Notes: a model not told the origin generated them from the sequence alone. A stretch of DNA of 64,000 nt from an uncultured Lachnospiraceae bacterium (GCA_910589385.1 CAJUTU010000004.1:62001-126000), one strand, 5' to 3'. Shown: positions 8,961 through 18,276, counted from the stretch's first letter. Program-made: numbers and translations.

Positions 8961-9956
8961 ATGAAACAAAATGAAACTATGACAATGGAACAGACCGCAA
9001 TGCGTGTATCAAAAACCAGCATTCTTGTGAATACACTTCTTTCTCTTTTGAAGCTTGCAGCAGGGATCCTCGCTTCTTCGGAGGCAATGGTTTCTGATGC
9101 TGTGCATTCGGCATCGGACGTATTTAGTACGTTTGTAGTCATCATCGGAATCAGGATGGCCGGGAAAAAAGCGGATAAGGAACATCCTTATGGCCATGAA
9201 CGGATGGAATGTGTGGCAGCAATCCTTCTGTCGGCTGTTCTGACCGTGACGGGGGCAGGAATCGGATTTTCCGGCCTGCGCAAGATCGTGAGCGGTTCTG
9301 TAGAAGAGATTGCTGTGCCGGGAGTTTTGGCTATGGCAGCAGCAGTCCTTTCGGTCATCGTAAAAGAATGGATGTTCTGGTATACCCGCAGAAATGCGAA
9401 AAAAGTGAACTCCGGTGCACTGATGGCTGATGCATGGCATCATCGTTCGGATTCCTTATCCTCTGTAGGCGCATTCATCGGTATCATTGGCGCACGGCTT
9501 GGCTTTCCTATGATGGATCCTTTAGCAAGCGTGATCATCTGCCTGTTCATATTTCAGGCAGCTTATGAGATTTTTAAAGATGCCATAGATAAAATGGTGG
9601 ATAAATCCTGCGACGATGAGACCGAGCAGAAGATCCGTGCTTTAACGCTCCGCCAGCAAGGTGTTATGCGGGTGGATGCCCTGCATACAAGGGAATTTGG
9701 AAATAAAATCTATGTGGATCTGGAAATTGCGGCAGATGGGCATTTGTCGTTAAATGAGTCTCATGAAATTGCAGAGAATGTACACGATGAGATTGAAAAG
9801 GCCTTTCCACTGATCAAGCATATCATGATCCACGTGAATCCTTATATGAACCGCAAAATGGTCTACAATCTGCTTGGAGAGGTCGATAAAGCGGATTTGG
9901 AAGAAGTGTATGAAATGATCCAGCAGTTTATTGAAAATAAGAAGCGTGGGAAGTAA
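8961..9956 (+). CDS. Cation diffusion facilitator family metal exporter
   Basis: This 331-residue membrane protein has the CDF layout: an N-terminal domain with six membrane helices, then a cytoplasmic ferredoxin-like domain (from about residue 210). Metal-site motifs are visible as SDAVHSASDV in the second helix and ADAWHHRSDS in the fifth. The C-terminal domain has ALHTREFGNKIYVDLEI and HIMIHVNP. Members expel Zn2+, Mn2+, Fe2+ or Cd2+ using the proton gradient. The HxxxD-type sites fit Zn or Mn/Fe, but I cannot separate them. AAGGAG precedes the ATG. The MarR gene starts 56 bases downstream. Confidence 0.94.
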   Translation: MKQNETMTMEQTAMRVSKTSILVNTLLSLLKLAAGILASSEAMVSDAVHSASDVFSTFVVIIGIRMAGKKADKEHPYGHERMECVAAILLSAVLTVTGAGIGFSGLRKIVSGSVEEIAVPGVLAMAAAVLSVIVKEWMFWYTRRNAKKVNSGALMADAWHHRSDSLSSVGAFIGIIGARLGFPMMDPLASVIICLFIFQAAYEIFKDAIDKMVDKSCDDETEQKIRALTLRQQGVMRVDALHTREFGNKIYVDLEIAADGHLSLNESHEIAENVHDEIEKAFPLIKHIMIHVNPYMNRKMVYNLLGEVDKADLEEVYEMIQQFIENKKRGK

Positions 9957-10012
9957 TAGCAGATGGATATACCGTTTATTTAGCAAGGTCTCAAATATAA
10001 AGGAGGAGACAT

Positions 10013-10447
10013 ATGGAGAGCCGGAAGCAGCCGATCGGATTTCTTGTGAAGCAGATTAATAATGTATTTGAAAAAGATTTAAACGGAAGGTTGAAGGCGA
10101 TCGGAGTAACCTCTTCCCAGTGCGCGGTTTTGGATTATCTGTTTCATACAAATAAAGAAGAAGTCAGCCAGCGGGATGTGGAGCAGAACCTGAATTTAAA
10201 AAACCCAACTGTAACCGGACTCTTGAAGCGGCTGGATGAAAAAGGTTATATCCTTTGCGTCCCCAATGCAGAGGATAAGCGCAGAAAGAATATTTACCTG
10301 ACAGAAAAGGCTTATGATATCCAGAGGAGAATGGACACAGACCGTAAAAAGCTGGATAAAAGGCTGACAAGGGGCATGACAAAGAAGGAGGTCGCAGCAG
10401 TAACCCGTGCATTAGAAAAGATGCTGTATAATATTGCAGACCCATAG
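10013..10447 (+). CDS. MarR-family transcriptional regulator
   Basis: The 144-residue protein has a winged-helix core: SQCAVLDYLFHTNKEEVSQRD, recognition helix NPTVTGLLKRLDEKGYI, and wing AEDKRRKNIYLT. Flanking helices form the MarR dimer interface. A strong AAAGGAGGAG lies upstream of the ATG. It is closely placed between the CDF exporter and thyA on the same strand, so it may control the exporter; no operator was recognised. Confidence 0.9.
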   Translation: MESRKQPIGFLVKQINNVFEKDLNGRLKAIGVTSSQCAVLDYLFHTNKEEVSQRDVEQNLNLKNPTVTGLLKRLDEKGYILCVPNAEDKRRKNIYLTEKAYDIQRRMDTDRKKLDKRLTRGMTKKEVAAVTRALEKMLYNIADP

Positions 10448-10502
10448 AAAGCGCGAAAATTTTTCCTATGTAACCCAGACAAATTTTTAGAGGAGAACAA
10501 CA

Positions 10503-11351
10503 ATGAGTTACGCAGATCATGTTTTTATAGATATGTGCCGGGATATTATTGACAATGGAACAAGCACGGAAGGAGAGAAAGTCCGTCCGGTATGGGAGGA
10601 CGGAACTTCTGCATATACAATCAAGAAATTCGGTATTGTGAACCGATATGATCTGTCAAAGGAATTTCCGGCGCTGACGCTTAGGCGTACGGGGATTAAG
10701 AGCTGTACGGACGAAATGCTGTGGATCTGGCAGAAGAAGTCCAATAATATCCATGACTTGAACAGCCATATCTGGGACAGCTGGGCTGATGAAGAGGGTT
10801 CTATCGGAAAGGCTTACGGATATCAGATGCAGGTCAGGCATCAATACAAGGAAGGCATGATGGATCAGGTGGACAGAGTAATCTATGACTTGAAGCATAA
10901 TCCATACAGCCGGAGGATCATGACGAATATTTATGTGCATCAGGATCTTCATGAGATGAACCTGTATCCTTGTGCCTACAGTATGACATTTAATGTGACA
11001 AAGGAAAAGGGGAGCGGCCGGCTGACGTTAAATGGGATTTTAAACCAGCGTTCTCAGGATGTGCTGACGGCAAATAACTGGAATGTATGCCAGTATGCCG
11101 TGCTGATGCATATGCTGGCGCAAGTTTGTGAGATGCAGGCTGGAGAGTTTGTGCATGTAATCGCAGACGCGCATATATATGACAGGCATATCCCTCTGGT
11201 CGAGGAGCTGATCTCTAGAGAACCGCTGCCTGCACCTACATTCTGGCTGAATCCGGAAATCAAGGATTTTTATCTGTTTACGCCGGAGGATGTGCGGCTG
11301 GATCATTATGAGACCCACACACAGATTAAAAATATACCTGTCGCAATTTAG
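10503..11351 (+). CDS. thyA: Thymidylate synthase
   Basis: This 282-residue protein converts dUMP plus methylene-tetrahydrofolate into dTMP and dihydrofolate. The catalytic Cys is in LYPCAYSMTF, the phosphate-binding arginine region in NPYSRRIMTNIY, the dUMP-binding segment in NQRSQDVLTANNWN, and DAHIYDRHIPLVEE closes the active site. The active-site wording differs from the E. coli type (PPCH), as is common in Clostridia. RBS AGAGGAG is 7-8 bases upstream. folA follows directly, providing the reductase that recycles the dihydrofolate product. Confidence 0.95.
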   Translation: MSYADHVFIDMCRDIIDNGTSTEGEKVRPVWEDGTSAYTIKKFGIVNRYDLSKEFPALTLRRTGIKSCTDEMLWIWQKKSNNIHDLNSHIWDSWADEEGSIGKAYGYQMQVRHQYKEGMMDQVDRVIYDLKHNPYSRRIMTNIYVHQDLHEMNLYPCAYSMTFNVTKEKGSGRLTLNGILNQRSQDVLTANNWNVCQYAVLMHMLAQVCEMQAGEFVHVIADAHIYDRHIPLVEELISREPLPAPTFWLNPEIKDFYLFTPEDVRLDHYETHTQIKNIPVAI

Positions 11352-11364
11352 GGAGGCTTTGTAT

Positions 11365-11856
11365 ATGAATATCATTGTTGCAGTAGATAAAAACTGGGCC
11401 ATTGGAAAAAATAATAAAATGATGTGGAGCATCCCGGCAGATATGCGCTTTTTCCGGGAAAAGACAACAGGGCATGTAGTCGTGATGGGAAGGAAAACAT
11501 TAGAAAGCTTTCCCAATGGGTTACCCTTGAAAAACCGGACAAATATCGTATTGACTGGAAATTTAGGGTATCATGCGGCAGGTACAGTCATCGTGCATAC
11601 TATAGATGAACTTCTGGAAAGGCTCAAAGAATATGATGAAGAAGAACTTTTTGTCATTGGCGGTGAAAGTGTATACCGTCAGCTTTTGCCTTATTGTGAT
11701 ACCGCTTATGTTACAAAGATCGACCATGCATATGAGGCGGACACTTATTTTCCGAATTTGGATGAAATGGCGGAATGGGAGATGACAGAGGTCAGTGATG
11801 AGCAGACGAGTTTTGATCTGGAATATGTTTATTCAAAATATGAGAAAAAGAAATAG
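11365..11856 (+). CDS. folA: Dihydrofolate reductase
   Basis: The enzyme has 163 residues and reduces dihydrofolate to tetrahydrofolate with NADPH. Motifs: AVDKNWAIGKNNKMMWSIPADMRFF (substrate side), VVMGRKTLESFP (cofactor loop), NRTNIVLT and FVIGGESVYRQLLPY. I chose the ATG at 11365 because GGGAGG lies ahead of it and homologues start with MNIIVAVD; the open frame runs back to 11290 inside thyA. The gene ends overlapping the proposed start of the metal-binding lipoprotein by 17 bases. Confidence 0.96.
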   Translation: MNIIVAVDKNWAIGKNNKMMWSIPADMRFFREKTTGHVVVMGRKTLESFPNGLPLKNRTNIVLTGNLGYHAAGTVIVHTIDELLERLKEYDEEELFVIGGESVYRQLLPYCDTAYVTKIDHAYEADTYFPNLDEMAEWEMTEVSDEQTSFDLEYVYSKYEKKK

Positions 11857-12892
11857 GGAGGGTTCTGCGGGAAGCGGCCTCTTTGCACTTGTCTTTTTTG
11901 CTATACTGTCCGTATGGGTGCTCTCTGGATGTACGTCCAAAGAAGGTGGAAGACTGATAGACGAGAGTATACAAAAATCAGACGTTTTTGAAGCCGGAAC
12001 CAGAGAAGACGAAAAGCTGCATGTGGTGACGACCATATTTCCGCAGTATGATTTTGTACGTGAGCTTGGCCAGGATCATGTTTCACTGCAGATGCTCTTA
12101 AAACCAGGTGAAGAGACCCATTCCTATGAGCCAACCCCTCAGGATATCCTGGCGGTTCAAAAAGCTGATCTGTTTATCTATGTAGGCGGGGAGAATGACG
12201 CATGGGTGGAGGATATCCTGGAGTCCCCGGAAATGAAGCAGATACGGACACTACGTCTGGTGGACTGTGTAGATACGCTGGAAGAGGAACATGTGGAGGG
12301 TATGAAGGAAGAGCGGAGCTTAGGGCATGGGGCAGAGGAAGCAGAAGAAGATGAGCATGTCTGGACATCTCCACAAAATGTCATTCAAATCATAACGAAG
12401 ATTACGGAAGAGCTCATCTCGCTGGACAACAGCCATCAAATGGAATATCAAACCAATTTGAAAACTTATACAGAACAATTGTCTCAATTGGACATGCAGT
12501 TTCGTGAGACAGCGGAAAAAGCTGCACAGCAGGGGAGCAATATCCTGCTGTTTGGAGACCGTTTCCCGTTCCGCTATTTTGCACAGGAATATGGCCTGGA
12601 ATATTATGCGGCGTTTCCGGGATGTGCATCGGATACGGAGCCCAGCGCGGCAACGATGGCCTTTTTGATTCGTAAAGTTAAAGAAGAAAAACTACCTGTT
12701 GTTTTAAAAATGGAGCTTAGCAGCGACCAGATCGCAAATGCGGTCGCAGAGGCTGCCGGCGTACAGGTACGGGTGTTTTACAGCTGCCATAATCTGACGG
12801 CTGAGCAATTTGAAAATGGCAGCGGGTATCTCAGTATGATGCAGGAAAATGTAGAAACCTTAAAAGCCGCGCTGGGGATAGATATCTCTTGA
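11840..12892 (+). CDS. Metal ABC transporter substrate-binding lipoprotein (ZnuA/AdcA-like)
   Basis: A lipoprotein of about 350 residues. A basic N-terminus, hydrophobic LFALVFFAILSVWVLSGC and the LSGC lipobox mark export and lipidation. The cluster A-I binding fold follows: VVTTIFPQYDFVRELG, a metal His in GEETHSYEPTPQD, and a second His in EDEHVWTSPQN after a short acidic stretch. At the usual third His position there is FGDRFPFRYFAQEYGL, so a canonical ligand is missing; FPGCASDTEPSA offers the late Asp. Zn2+ or Mn2+ is likely. The start is uncertain: the ATG at 11840 has no good ribosome site and overlaps folA, suggesting coupling. The ABC ATPase and permease genes follow. Confidence 0.88.
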   Translation: MRKRNREGSAGSGLFALVFFAILSVWVLSGCTSKEGGRLIDESIQKSDVFEAGTREDEKLHVVTTIFPQYDFVRELGQDHVSLQMLLKPGEETHSYEPTPQDILAVQKADLFIYVGGENDAWVEDILESPEMKQIRTLRLVDCVDTLEEEHVEGMKEERSLGHGAEEAEEDEHVWTSPQNVIQIITKITEELISLDNSHQMEYQTNLKTYTEQLSQLDMQFRETAEKAAQQGSNILLFGDRFPFRYFAQEYGLEYYAAFPGCASDTEPSAATMAFLIRKVKEEKLPVVLKMELSSDQIANAVAEAAGVQVRVFYSCHNLTAEQFENGSGYLSMMQENVETLKAALGIDIS

Positions 12893-12974
12893 AAACACAA
12901 TGGGCAGCAGGACCTGCCGCAAATATGTATACGATCAGTCTGTGTAGATCATCTTCTGGGAGGCGCTGGGATCA

Positions 12975-13721
12975 ATGGCTTTAGTATGGTGTGACAACAT
13001 TACAATTGCATATGAAGGGCAGATCGTAGTCCGAGACCTGACATTTCAGATTGGGCAGGGAAACTATCTGTGCATTGTCGGAGAAAACGGTTCCGGCAAG
13101 AGCACATTAGTGAAAAGCCTTCTGGGATTGAAAGCGCCGATGAAAGGCCGGATCGTGCTGGGCGACGGGCTGAAACAGAAGGAAATCGGCTACCTTCCCC
13201 AACAGACAGACGTACAGAAGGACTTTCCAGCCAGTGTACAGGAGGTGGTACTGTCCGGCCGCCTGAACAGCCGTGGGCTCCGTCCTTTCTATTGCGCCGC
13301 AGACAGGGCGCAGGCAGAAGCCATGATGCGTCTTCTGGGGATTGAAAGCCTGAAAAAAAGCTGTTTCCGTGATCTGTCCGGTGGACAAAAGCAGCGGGTA
13401 CTGCTTGCGCGGGCTCTATGTGCAACGAAAAAAATGCTGCTCCTGGACGAGCCTGTAACTGGCTTAGACCCAATCGTCACGTCAGACTTTTACCAGCTTA
13501 TAAAGGAAGTAAATGAAAAATCCGGGATTGCTGTGGTAATGGTGTCCCATGATATCGAAAGCACCCTTCGGGACGCATCCCATATACTGCATCTGCAGGA
13601 AACCGCACTGTTTTATGGAACAGCAGAAGAATACAAGAAGAGCAAAGCAGGGCGGATGTTTCTGGAAGGTATCAGTCATCCGGCAGAGAGAGGTGGATCA
13701 TTTGTTCAATACAATCATTGA
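12975..13721 (+). CDS. Metal ABC transporter ATP-binding protein (ZnuC-like)
   Basis: A 248-residue ATPase with Walker A (GENGSGKST), Q-loop (YLPQQTD), signature LSGGQKQRVLLARAL, Walker B (MLLLDEPVTGLD) and the switch His in VMVSHD. The text IGYLPQQTDVQKDFPASVQEVVLSGR is characteristic of ZnuC/AdcC/MntB ATPases that drive metal import. GGGAGG precedes the ATG. It overlaps the permease gene by about 20 bases. Confidence 0.94.
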   Translation: MALVWCDNITIAYEGQIVVRDLTFQIGQGNYLCIVGENGSGKSTLVKSLLGLKAPMKGRIVLGDGLKQKEIGYLPQQTDVQKDFPASVQEVVLSGRLNSRGLRPFYCAADRAQAEAMMRLLGIESLKKSCFRDLSGGQKQRVLLARALCATKKMLLLDEPVTGLDPIVTSDFYQLIKEVNEKSGIAVVMVSHDIESTLRDASHILHLQETALFYGTAEEYKKSKAGRMFLEGISHPAERGGSFVQYNH

Positions 13722-14538
13722 AATGCTTTCTTATCCATTCATGGTGCGTGCGTTTATCGTAGGGATCCTGGTTTCTTTGTGCAGTGCCCTGCTTGGGGTA
13801 AGCCTGGTCCTAAAAAGGTATTCCATGATCGGAGACGGCCTTTCCCATGTGGGCTTCGGTGCACTGGCAGCCGCGGCGGCATTAAACGCCGCACCCTTGA
13901 CAGTGGCGATCCCGGTTGTGATCCTGGCAGCCGTCTTACTCCTGAGAGTCAGTGGGAACAGCAAGATCAAAGGCGATGCCGCCATTGCGCTGATCTCCAC
14001 CAGTGCTCTGGCAATCGGGATCATGGTGATCTCTATGACCACCGGAATGAATACGGATGTGTATAATTATATGTTCGGGAGCATTCTGGCAATGAGCAGC
14101 CAGGATGTAGAAATGAGTGTGCTGCTCTCACTGGTAGTTCTGGTTTTATATGTATTCTTTTACAATAAAATATTTGCCATTACCTTTGACGAAACCTTTG
14201 CCTTGGCTACAGGTGTCCGGGCAAATCTTTACAATACATTGATCGCGGTGCTGACAGCGGTGACCATTGTACTGGGAATGCGGATGATGGGAACCCTTCT
14301 GATCTCCAGCCTGATTATTTTCCCCGCACTGACCTCCATGCGGGTATGCAGGACTTTTTGCTCTGTCACGATCAATTCTGCCGTTATATCCGTGGTCTGC
14401 TTTTGTCTTGGAATTGTGGTATCCTATTTTTTCGCGACCCCGGCAGGAGCCAGCGTAGTCGTGGTCAATCTGCTGATGCTTGGTGTATATACGGCGGCAG
14501 GAGAGATCCGCAACCGAACGTTCTCAAGACATGAATGA
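13702..14538 (+). CDS. Metal ABC transporter permease (ZnuB-like)
   Basis: A hydrophobic protein of about 278 residues with some eight membrane helices of the ABC-3 family. VLKRYSMIGDGLSHVGFGALAAAA near the N-terminus and AVTIVLGMRMMGTLLISSLIIFPALTSMR near the C-terminus are family hallmarks. The frame is open from 13549, inside the ATPase gene. The best start is a TTG at 13702 with GAGAGG eight bases upstream; the next ATG (13723) has no ribosome site. The gene overlaps the ATPase by 20 bases, and its stop codon lies inside a 20-bp hairpin. Confidence 0.92.
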   Translation: MFNTIIEMLSYPFMVRAFIVGILVSLCSALLGVSLVLKRYSMIGDGLSHVGFGALAAAAALNAAPLTVAIPVVILAAVLLLRVSGNSKIKGDAAIALISTSALAIGIMVISMTTGMNTDVYNYMFGSILAMSSQDVEMSVLLSLVVLVLYVFFYNKIFAITFDETFALATGVRANLYNTLIAVLTAVTIVLGMRMMGTLLISSLIIFPALTSMRVCRTFCSVTINSAVISVVCFCLGIVVSYFFATPAGASVVVVNLLMLGVYTAAGEIRNRTFSRHE

Positions 14539-14576
14539 AAAGAATCTGCCCAATCTGGCAGATTCTTTTCATTCAT
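14531..14576. terminator. Perfect 20-bp hairpin at the end of the metal transporter operon
   Basis: Bases 14531-14550 pair without mismatch to 14557-14576 around a six-base loop (CAATCT). The hairpin contains the stop codon of the permease and ends five bases before the stop of the convergent DUF4349 gene. There is no long T tract after the stem, so it may act as a bidirectional transcription barrier or RNA end protector. Confidence 0.75.
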
Positions 14577-14580
14577 CCCT

Positions 14581-15591
14581 TTACATTGACTGCGTATCGC
14601 TGCTGTCTTTGGTTTCCTTGTTTTCTTCTGCTTTTCTATGAGATCTCCTATGGAATCTTCCCTTTGCTTTTTTTCCGGTGAAAACTACAATCCCTGCAAT
14701 GACGATAAGGAGTAATATAACAGGCAGGTTCGATACCAGAAAAACAAAGGCATTGACAAAGAAGTCTCTGACAGAAAATAAACTGTTCCGAAACCCGTTG
14801 CTGATCCGGCTGCCAACTGTATCAGAAGTTTCCTGTTCATATTCCACCTCAGAAATATAGATATGTACGGTACCGTAGTCAATCCGGTTATCATAAGTAC
14901 GCAGCTGGGACTCGTAGCTGTTAATTTCATAGCGCAGTTCGGAAAGCTTTGATTCCAGCGCAAGGATCTGATCCAGATCTTCCGCCTGTTCCAGCAATTT
15001 TGTCACCCGTTCATACTCCGTCTGCAGAGATTCTTTGTAGGCCGTCTTATCTACATAGTCTAAAGTCACGTCTTCCACACTTTCTGACTTGTTGGTGATC
15101 GTCCCCATCTCCCCTGCTTTACCTACAAATGTATCCAGTTGATCGGCCGGTATACGCACACAGAGATAATAATAGCGGTATTGCTGTCCGCCCTGGGGAG
15201 CATCATAACTGGAATTTTCGATATATCCCCCAAAAGAAGAAACCGATTCTTCCATCTGCTTTTTTAAAGCGTCAAACGTTTTCGTCTCCATAGATAGTGA
15301 TACGGTCTTGATCAGTTTCCGTTTGGATAAATCTTTTTCTGAAACTTCCTGTGCGATAGCGCCGGCTTCCTCTGCCGTATCTTCAGATGTTTCCATATCC
15401 ATCTCTACATCCACGGCAGAGGCTTCTTTGCTTTCTTCCATATAGCCATTGTATCCCCCTGAATCGTTAGTAGTGACCGTCTGTCCAGCGGCCGTGTCCT
15501 CAGCCATATCCAAACTTTTTGAACTGCATCCGGCCAGGATAAAGGCAGACAAAATCAGAACAGCTGATGCTTTATAGATTTTTCTTTTCAT
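14581..15591 (-). CDS. DUF4349 domain lipoprotein
   Basis: A 336-residue envelope protein. The N-terminus (MKRKIYKASAVLILSAFILAGC) is a lipoprotein signal with lipobox LAGC. A low-complexity acidic linker follows, then the DUF4349 domain (about 90-270): KRKLIKTVSLSMETKTFDALKKQ, VRIPADQLDTFVGKAGEMG and a coiled-coil stretch (EYERVTKLLEQAEDLDQILALESKLSELRYEINSYESQL). A membrane helix (VFLVSNLPVILLLIVIAGIVVF) and a basic cytoplasmic tail end the protein. Function is unknown. AAGGAGGAA precedes the ATG. The gene is divergent from the hydrogenase operon. Confidence 0.88.
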   Translation of the reverse strand: MKRKIYKASAVLILSAFILAGCSSKSLDMAEDTAAGQTVTTNDSGGYNGYMEESKEASAVDVEMDMETSEDTAEEAGAIAQEVSEKDLSKRKLIKTVSLSMETKTFDALKKQMEESVSSFGGYIENSSYDAPQGGQQYRYYYLCVRIPADQLDTFVGKAGEMGTITNKSESVEDVTLDYVDKTAYKESLQTEYERVTKLLEQAEDLDQILALESKLSELRYEINSYESQLRTYDNRIDYGTVHIYISEVEYEQETSDTVGSRISNGFRNSLFSVRDFFVNAFVFLVSNLPVILLLIVIAGIVVFTGKKAKGRFHRRSHRKAEENKETKDSSDTQSM

Positions 15592-15611
15592 GATGGTTCC
15601 TCCTTCTTAAG

Positions 15612-15626
15612 CTATCAATTTGATAG
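15612..15626. promoter_or_regulatory. 15-bp palindrome upstream of the DUF4349 gene
   Basis: CTATCAA and TTGATAG form perfect arms around a single T, 20 bases before the DUF4349 start codon. It could be an operator, or a hairpin in the messenger leader. No promoter could be assigned with confidence in the 290-base divergent region 15592-15881. Confidence 0.4.
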
Positions 15627-15881
15627 GATATCAGATTATCCTTTCATAAATGTTCTTTTCACATTCTATCCAATTAGAGTATTGGGTTCCGTTTTTTGTT
15701 GCATAGGATCTCTAAAAAAATAAAATTGTCCAAAATAACCAGAAATTTTCATGTTTTATCCATATATCCCAGCAAAATTCATTGAAAATCCACAAAAACC
15801 CTTTTCTTATATGGCAAATTATATCATATTGTGATAAGATGTACTATAGAATGACTTAATTTAAGAAATGGAGGTAAAGTA

Positions 15882-16376
15882 ATGCCTGAAAAGAAACAGA
15901 CGGTTCCGTTCTCAGGAACGAAGGAACAGGAAGAAGCTTTATTACAAGTAATCACCGGGCTGAAAGACGAACCGGGGGCATTGATGCCGATCCTGCAGAA
16001 AGCACAGGATATCTATGGTTATCTTCCAATGGAAGTACAGAAGATGATTTCAGACGAGACAGGGATTCCTTTGGAGAAGATTTACGGGGTAGTGACATTT
16101 TACTCGCAGTTTAGTCTGAGCCCGAAGGGGAAATACAGAATTTCTGTCTGCCTTGGAACAGCCTGTTATGTAAAAGGTTCAGGAGACATTTACAATGCAC
16201 TCATGGAAAAACTGGGAATCGTAGGCGGAGAGTGTACACCGGACGGAAAGTTTTCCCTGGATGCATGCCGCTGCGTAGGCGCCTGCGGGCTGGCACCGGT
16301 CATGATGGTGAATGATGAGGTATATGGACGTTTAACGGTAGATGATATTGACGATATTCTGGCGAAATATGAATAA
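15882..16376 (+). CDS. hydC: NuoE-like [2Fe-2S] subunit of bifurcating [FeFe] hydrogenase
   Basis: A 164-residue thioredoxin-fold ferredoxin. The four cluster cysteines are in CLGTACYVKG and CRCVGACGLAP. Upstream helices (LMPILQKAQDIYGYLP, IPLEKIYGVVTFYSQFSL) match NuoE/HydC. It passes electrons between the flavin subunit and the hydrogenase subunit in the cytoplasm. GGAGGT precedes the ATG. It is the first gene of the hydC-hydB-hydA operon; the gap to hydB is 46 bases. Confidence 0.93.
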   Translation: MPEKKQTVPFSGTKEQEEALLQVITGLKDEPGALMPILQKAQDIYGYLPMEVQKMISDETGIPLEKIYGVVTFYSQFSLSPKGKYRISVCLGTACYVKGSGDIYNALMEKLGIVGGECTPDGKFSLDACRCVGACGLAPVMMVNDEVYGRLTVDDIDDILAKYE

Positions 16377-16422
16377 TCTGCATATGCAGAGCCAGTAGAA
16401 TTTGAGAAAATGGAGGACATAT

Positions 16423-18261
16423 ATGAAATCTCTTGAAGAATTACGTGAAATCAGGGAAAAAGCGAAGAAGCATGTCTGTCGTTACCGTGTCCATGTGTGC
16501 GGAGGTACAGGCTGTACTTCTTCGGGAAGCCTGAGGATCATTGAAAAACTGGAACAGGAAATCAAGGCTAACGGCCTGGAAGAAGACGTGGAGATCGTAA
16601 AGACCGGATGCTTCGGGCTGTGTGCGTTAGGGCCGATCATGATCGTACACCCGGAAGGTTCTTTTTATTCCATGGTAAAAGAAGAAGATATCCCGGAGAT
16701 TGTTTCCGAACATCTGAAAAACGGAAATGTAGTAAAACGGCTTTTATATGAAGAGACTACAAAGACCGAACATATCCTGCCTTTGGAAGAGACGAACTTT
16801 TATAAGAAGCAGCACAGGGTAGCACTTCGTAACTGCGGAGAGATCAGCCCTGAGCATATTGAAGAATACATAGGCGTCGGCGGATACGAGGCGCTGGGAA
16901 AAGTGCTGACAGAGATGACACCGGAACAGGTCATCCAGGTGATCACAGACAGCGGCCTTAGAGGACGAGGCGGCGCCGGATTCCCTACCGGGTTAAAGTG
17001 GAAATTTGCGGCAGCTAATGAAGCAGACCAAAAGTATGTCTGCTGTAACGCAGACGAAGGTGACCCGGGAGCGTTCATGGACCGTTCCGTACTGGAGGGC
17101 GACCCTCATGCCGTTCTTGAAGCCATGACGATCGCCGGGTATGCCATCGGCGCATCCCAGGGATATATTTATGTACGTGCAGAATACCCGATCGCGGTGC
17201 AGCGTCTGGAGATCGCGATCAACCAGTCCAGGGAAATGGGACTTTTGGGAGACGATATTTTTGGAACCGGATTTCAGTTTGATATCGGCCTGCGTTTAGG
17301 AGCCGGCGCCTTTGTCTGCGGTGAGGAGACGGCGCTTATGACTTCTATCGAAGGAAACCGCGGAGAGCCAAGACCACGCCCGCCGTTCCCGGCATTGAAA
17401 GGATTGTTCCAGAAGCCGACAATCTTGAACAACGTGGAGACTTATGCAAATATTCCACAGATCATTATCAACGGCCCGGAATGGTTTGCTTCTATGGGAA
17501 CCGAAAAATCCAAAGGAACCAAGGTATTTGCCCTGGGCGGTAAGATCCATAATACGGGACTGGTTGAGATTCCTATGGGAACGACGCTGCGTGAGATCGT
17601 GGAAGAGATCGGCGGCGGCGTGCCAAACGGCAAGAAATTCAAAGCAGCCCAGACAGGCGGCCCCTCCGGCGGATGTATCCCGGCAGAACATCTGGATGTT
17701 CCGATCGACTATGACAACCTGATCGCCATTGGTTCCATGATGGGTTCCGGCGGACTGATCGTTATGGATGAAGACACCTGTATGGTAGATATTGCCAAAT
17801 TCTTCCTGGAATTCACGGTAGATGAGTCCTGCGGAAAATGTACCCCATGCCGGATCGGGACACGGCGTATGCTGGAAATCCTGGATAAGATCACAAAGGG
17901 GAAGGCAACCATGGAGGATCTGGATAAGCTGGAAGAGCTGTGCTACCATCTGAAGTCCAATTCTCTGTGCGCACTGGGCCAGACCGCACCGAATCCGGTT
18001 ATTTCCACGCTGCGGTATTTCCGGGATGAATATATCGCGCATATTGTAGATAAGAAATGTCCTGCCGGTGTCTGTAAAGACCTGCTGCAGTACAAGATTG
18101 ACGCAGATAAATGTAAGGGCTGTACATTGTGCTCCAGAGTCTGTCCGGCCGGAGCCATCGTGGGCAGCGTGAAAGAACCGCATATGATCAATTCCGAGAA
18201 GTGCCTGAAGTGCGGCGCTTGTATGGAAAAATGCCGCTTCGGCGCAATTTATAAAGAATAA
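16423..18261 (+). CDS. hydB: NuoF-like NADH-binding flavin subunit of bifurcating hydrogenase
   Basis: The 612-residue protein has three parts. An N-terminal thioredoxin-like [2Fe-2S] domain carries VHVCGGTGCTSSGS and KTGCFGLCALGP. The central NuoF domain has an NADH/FMN loop (GLRGRGGAGFPTGLKW) and a [4Fe-4S] site (SCGKCTPCRIG). Two C-terminal [4Fe-4S] motifs follow (CKGCTLCSRVCPAGA, CLKCGACMEKCRFGA). This is the HydB layout of trimeric NADH/ferredoxin hydrogenases. I chose the ATG at 16423 because TGGAGGAC precedes it; the frame opens 21 bases earlier. Electron bifurcation is family knowledge and is not provable here. Confidence 0.94.
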   Translation: MKSLEELREIREKAKKHVCRYRVHVCGGTGCTSSGSLRIIEKLEQEIKANGLEEDVEIVKTGCFGLCALGPIMIVHPEGSFYSMVKEEDIPEIVSEHLKNGNVVKRLLYEETTKTEHILPLEETNFYKKQHRVALRNCGEISPEHIEEYIGVGGYEALGKVLTEMTPEQVIQVITDSGLRGRGGAGFPTGLKWKFAAANEADQKYVCCNADEGDPGAFMDRSVLEGDPHAVLEAMTIAGYAIGASQGYIYVRAEYPIAVQRLEIAINQSREMGLLGDDIFGTGFQFDIGLRLGAGAFVCGEETALMTSIEGNRGEPRPRPPFPALKGLFQKPTILNNVETYANIPQIIINGPEWFASMGTEKSKGTKVFALGGKIHNTGLVEIPMGTTLREIVEEIGGGVPNGKKFKAAQTGGPSGGCIPAEHLDVPIDYDNLIAIGSMMGSGGLIVMDEDTCMVDIAKFFLEFTVDESCGKCTPCRIGTRRMLEILDKITKGKATMEDLDKLEELCYHLKSNSLCALGQTAPNPVISTLRYFRDEYIAHIVDKKCPAGVCKDLLQYKIDADKCKGCTLCSRVCPAGAIVGSVKEPHMINSEKCLKCGACMEKCRFGAIYKE

Positions 18262-18276
18262 GGGAGGAGTGAGAGA

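Noticed and set aside
15800..15881. Rex operator and sigma-A promoter before hydC
   Set aside because: TTGTGATAAGATG is only a half match to Rex sites, and -10-like TATAGA lacks a fair -35 box, so neither can be supported.
17296..18183. 295-residue minus-strand frame within hydB
   Set aside because: Antisense to an unmistakable NuoF-like gene; no ribosome site or domain.
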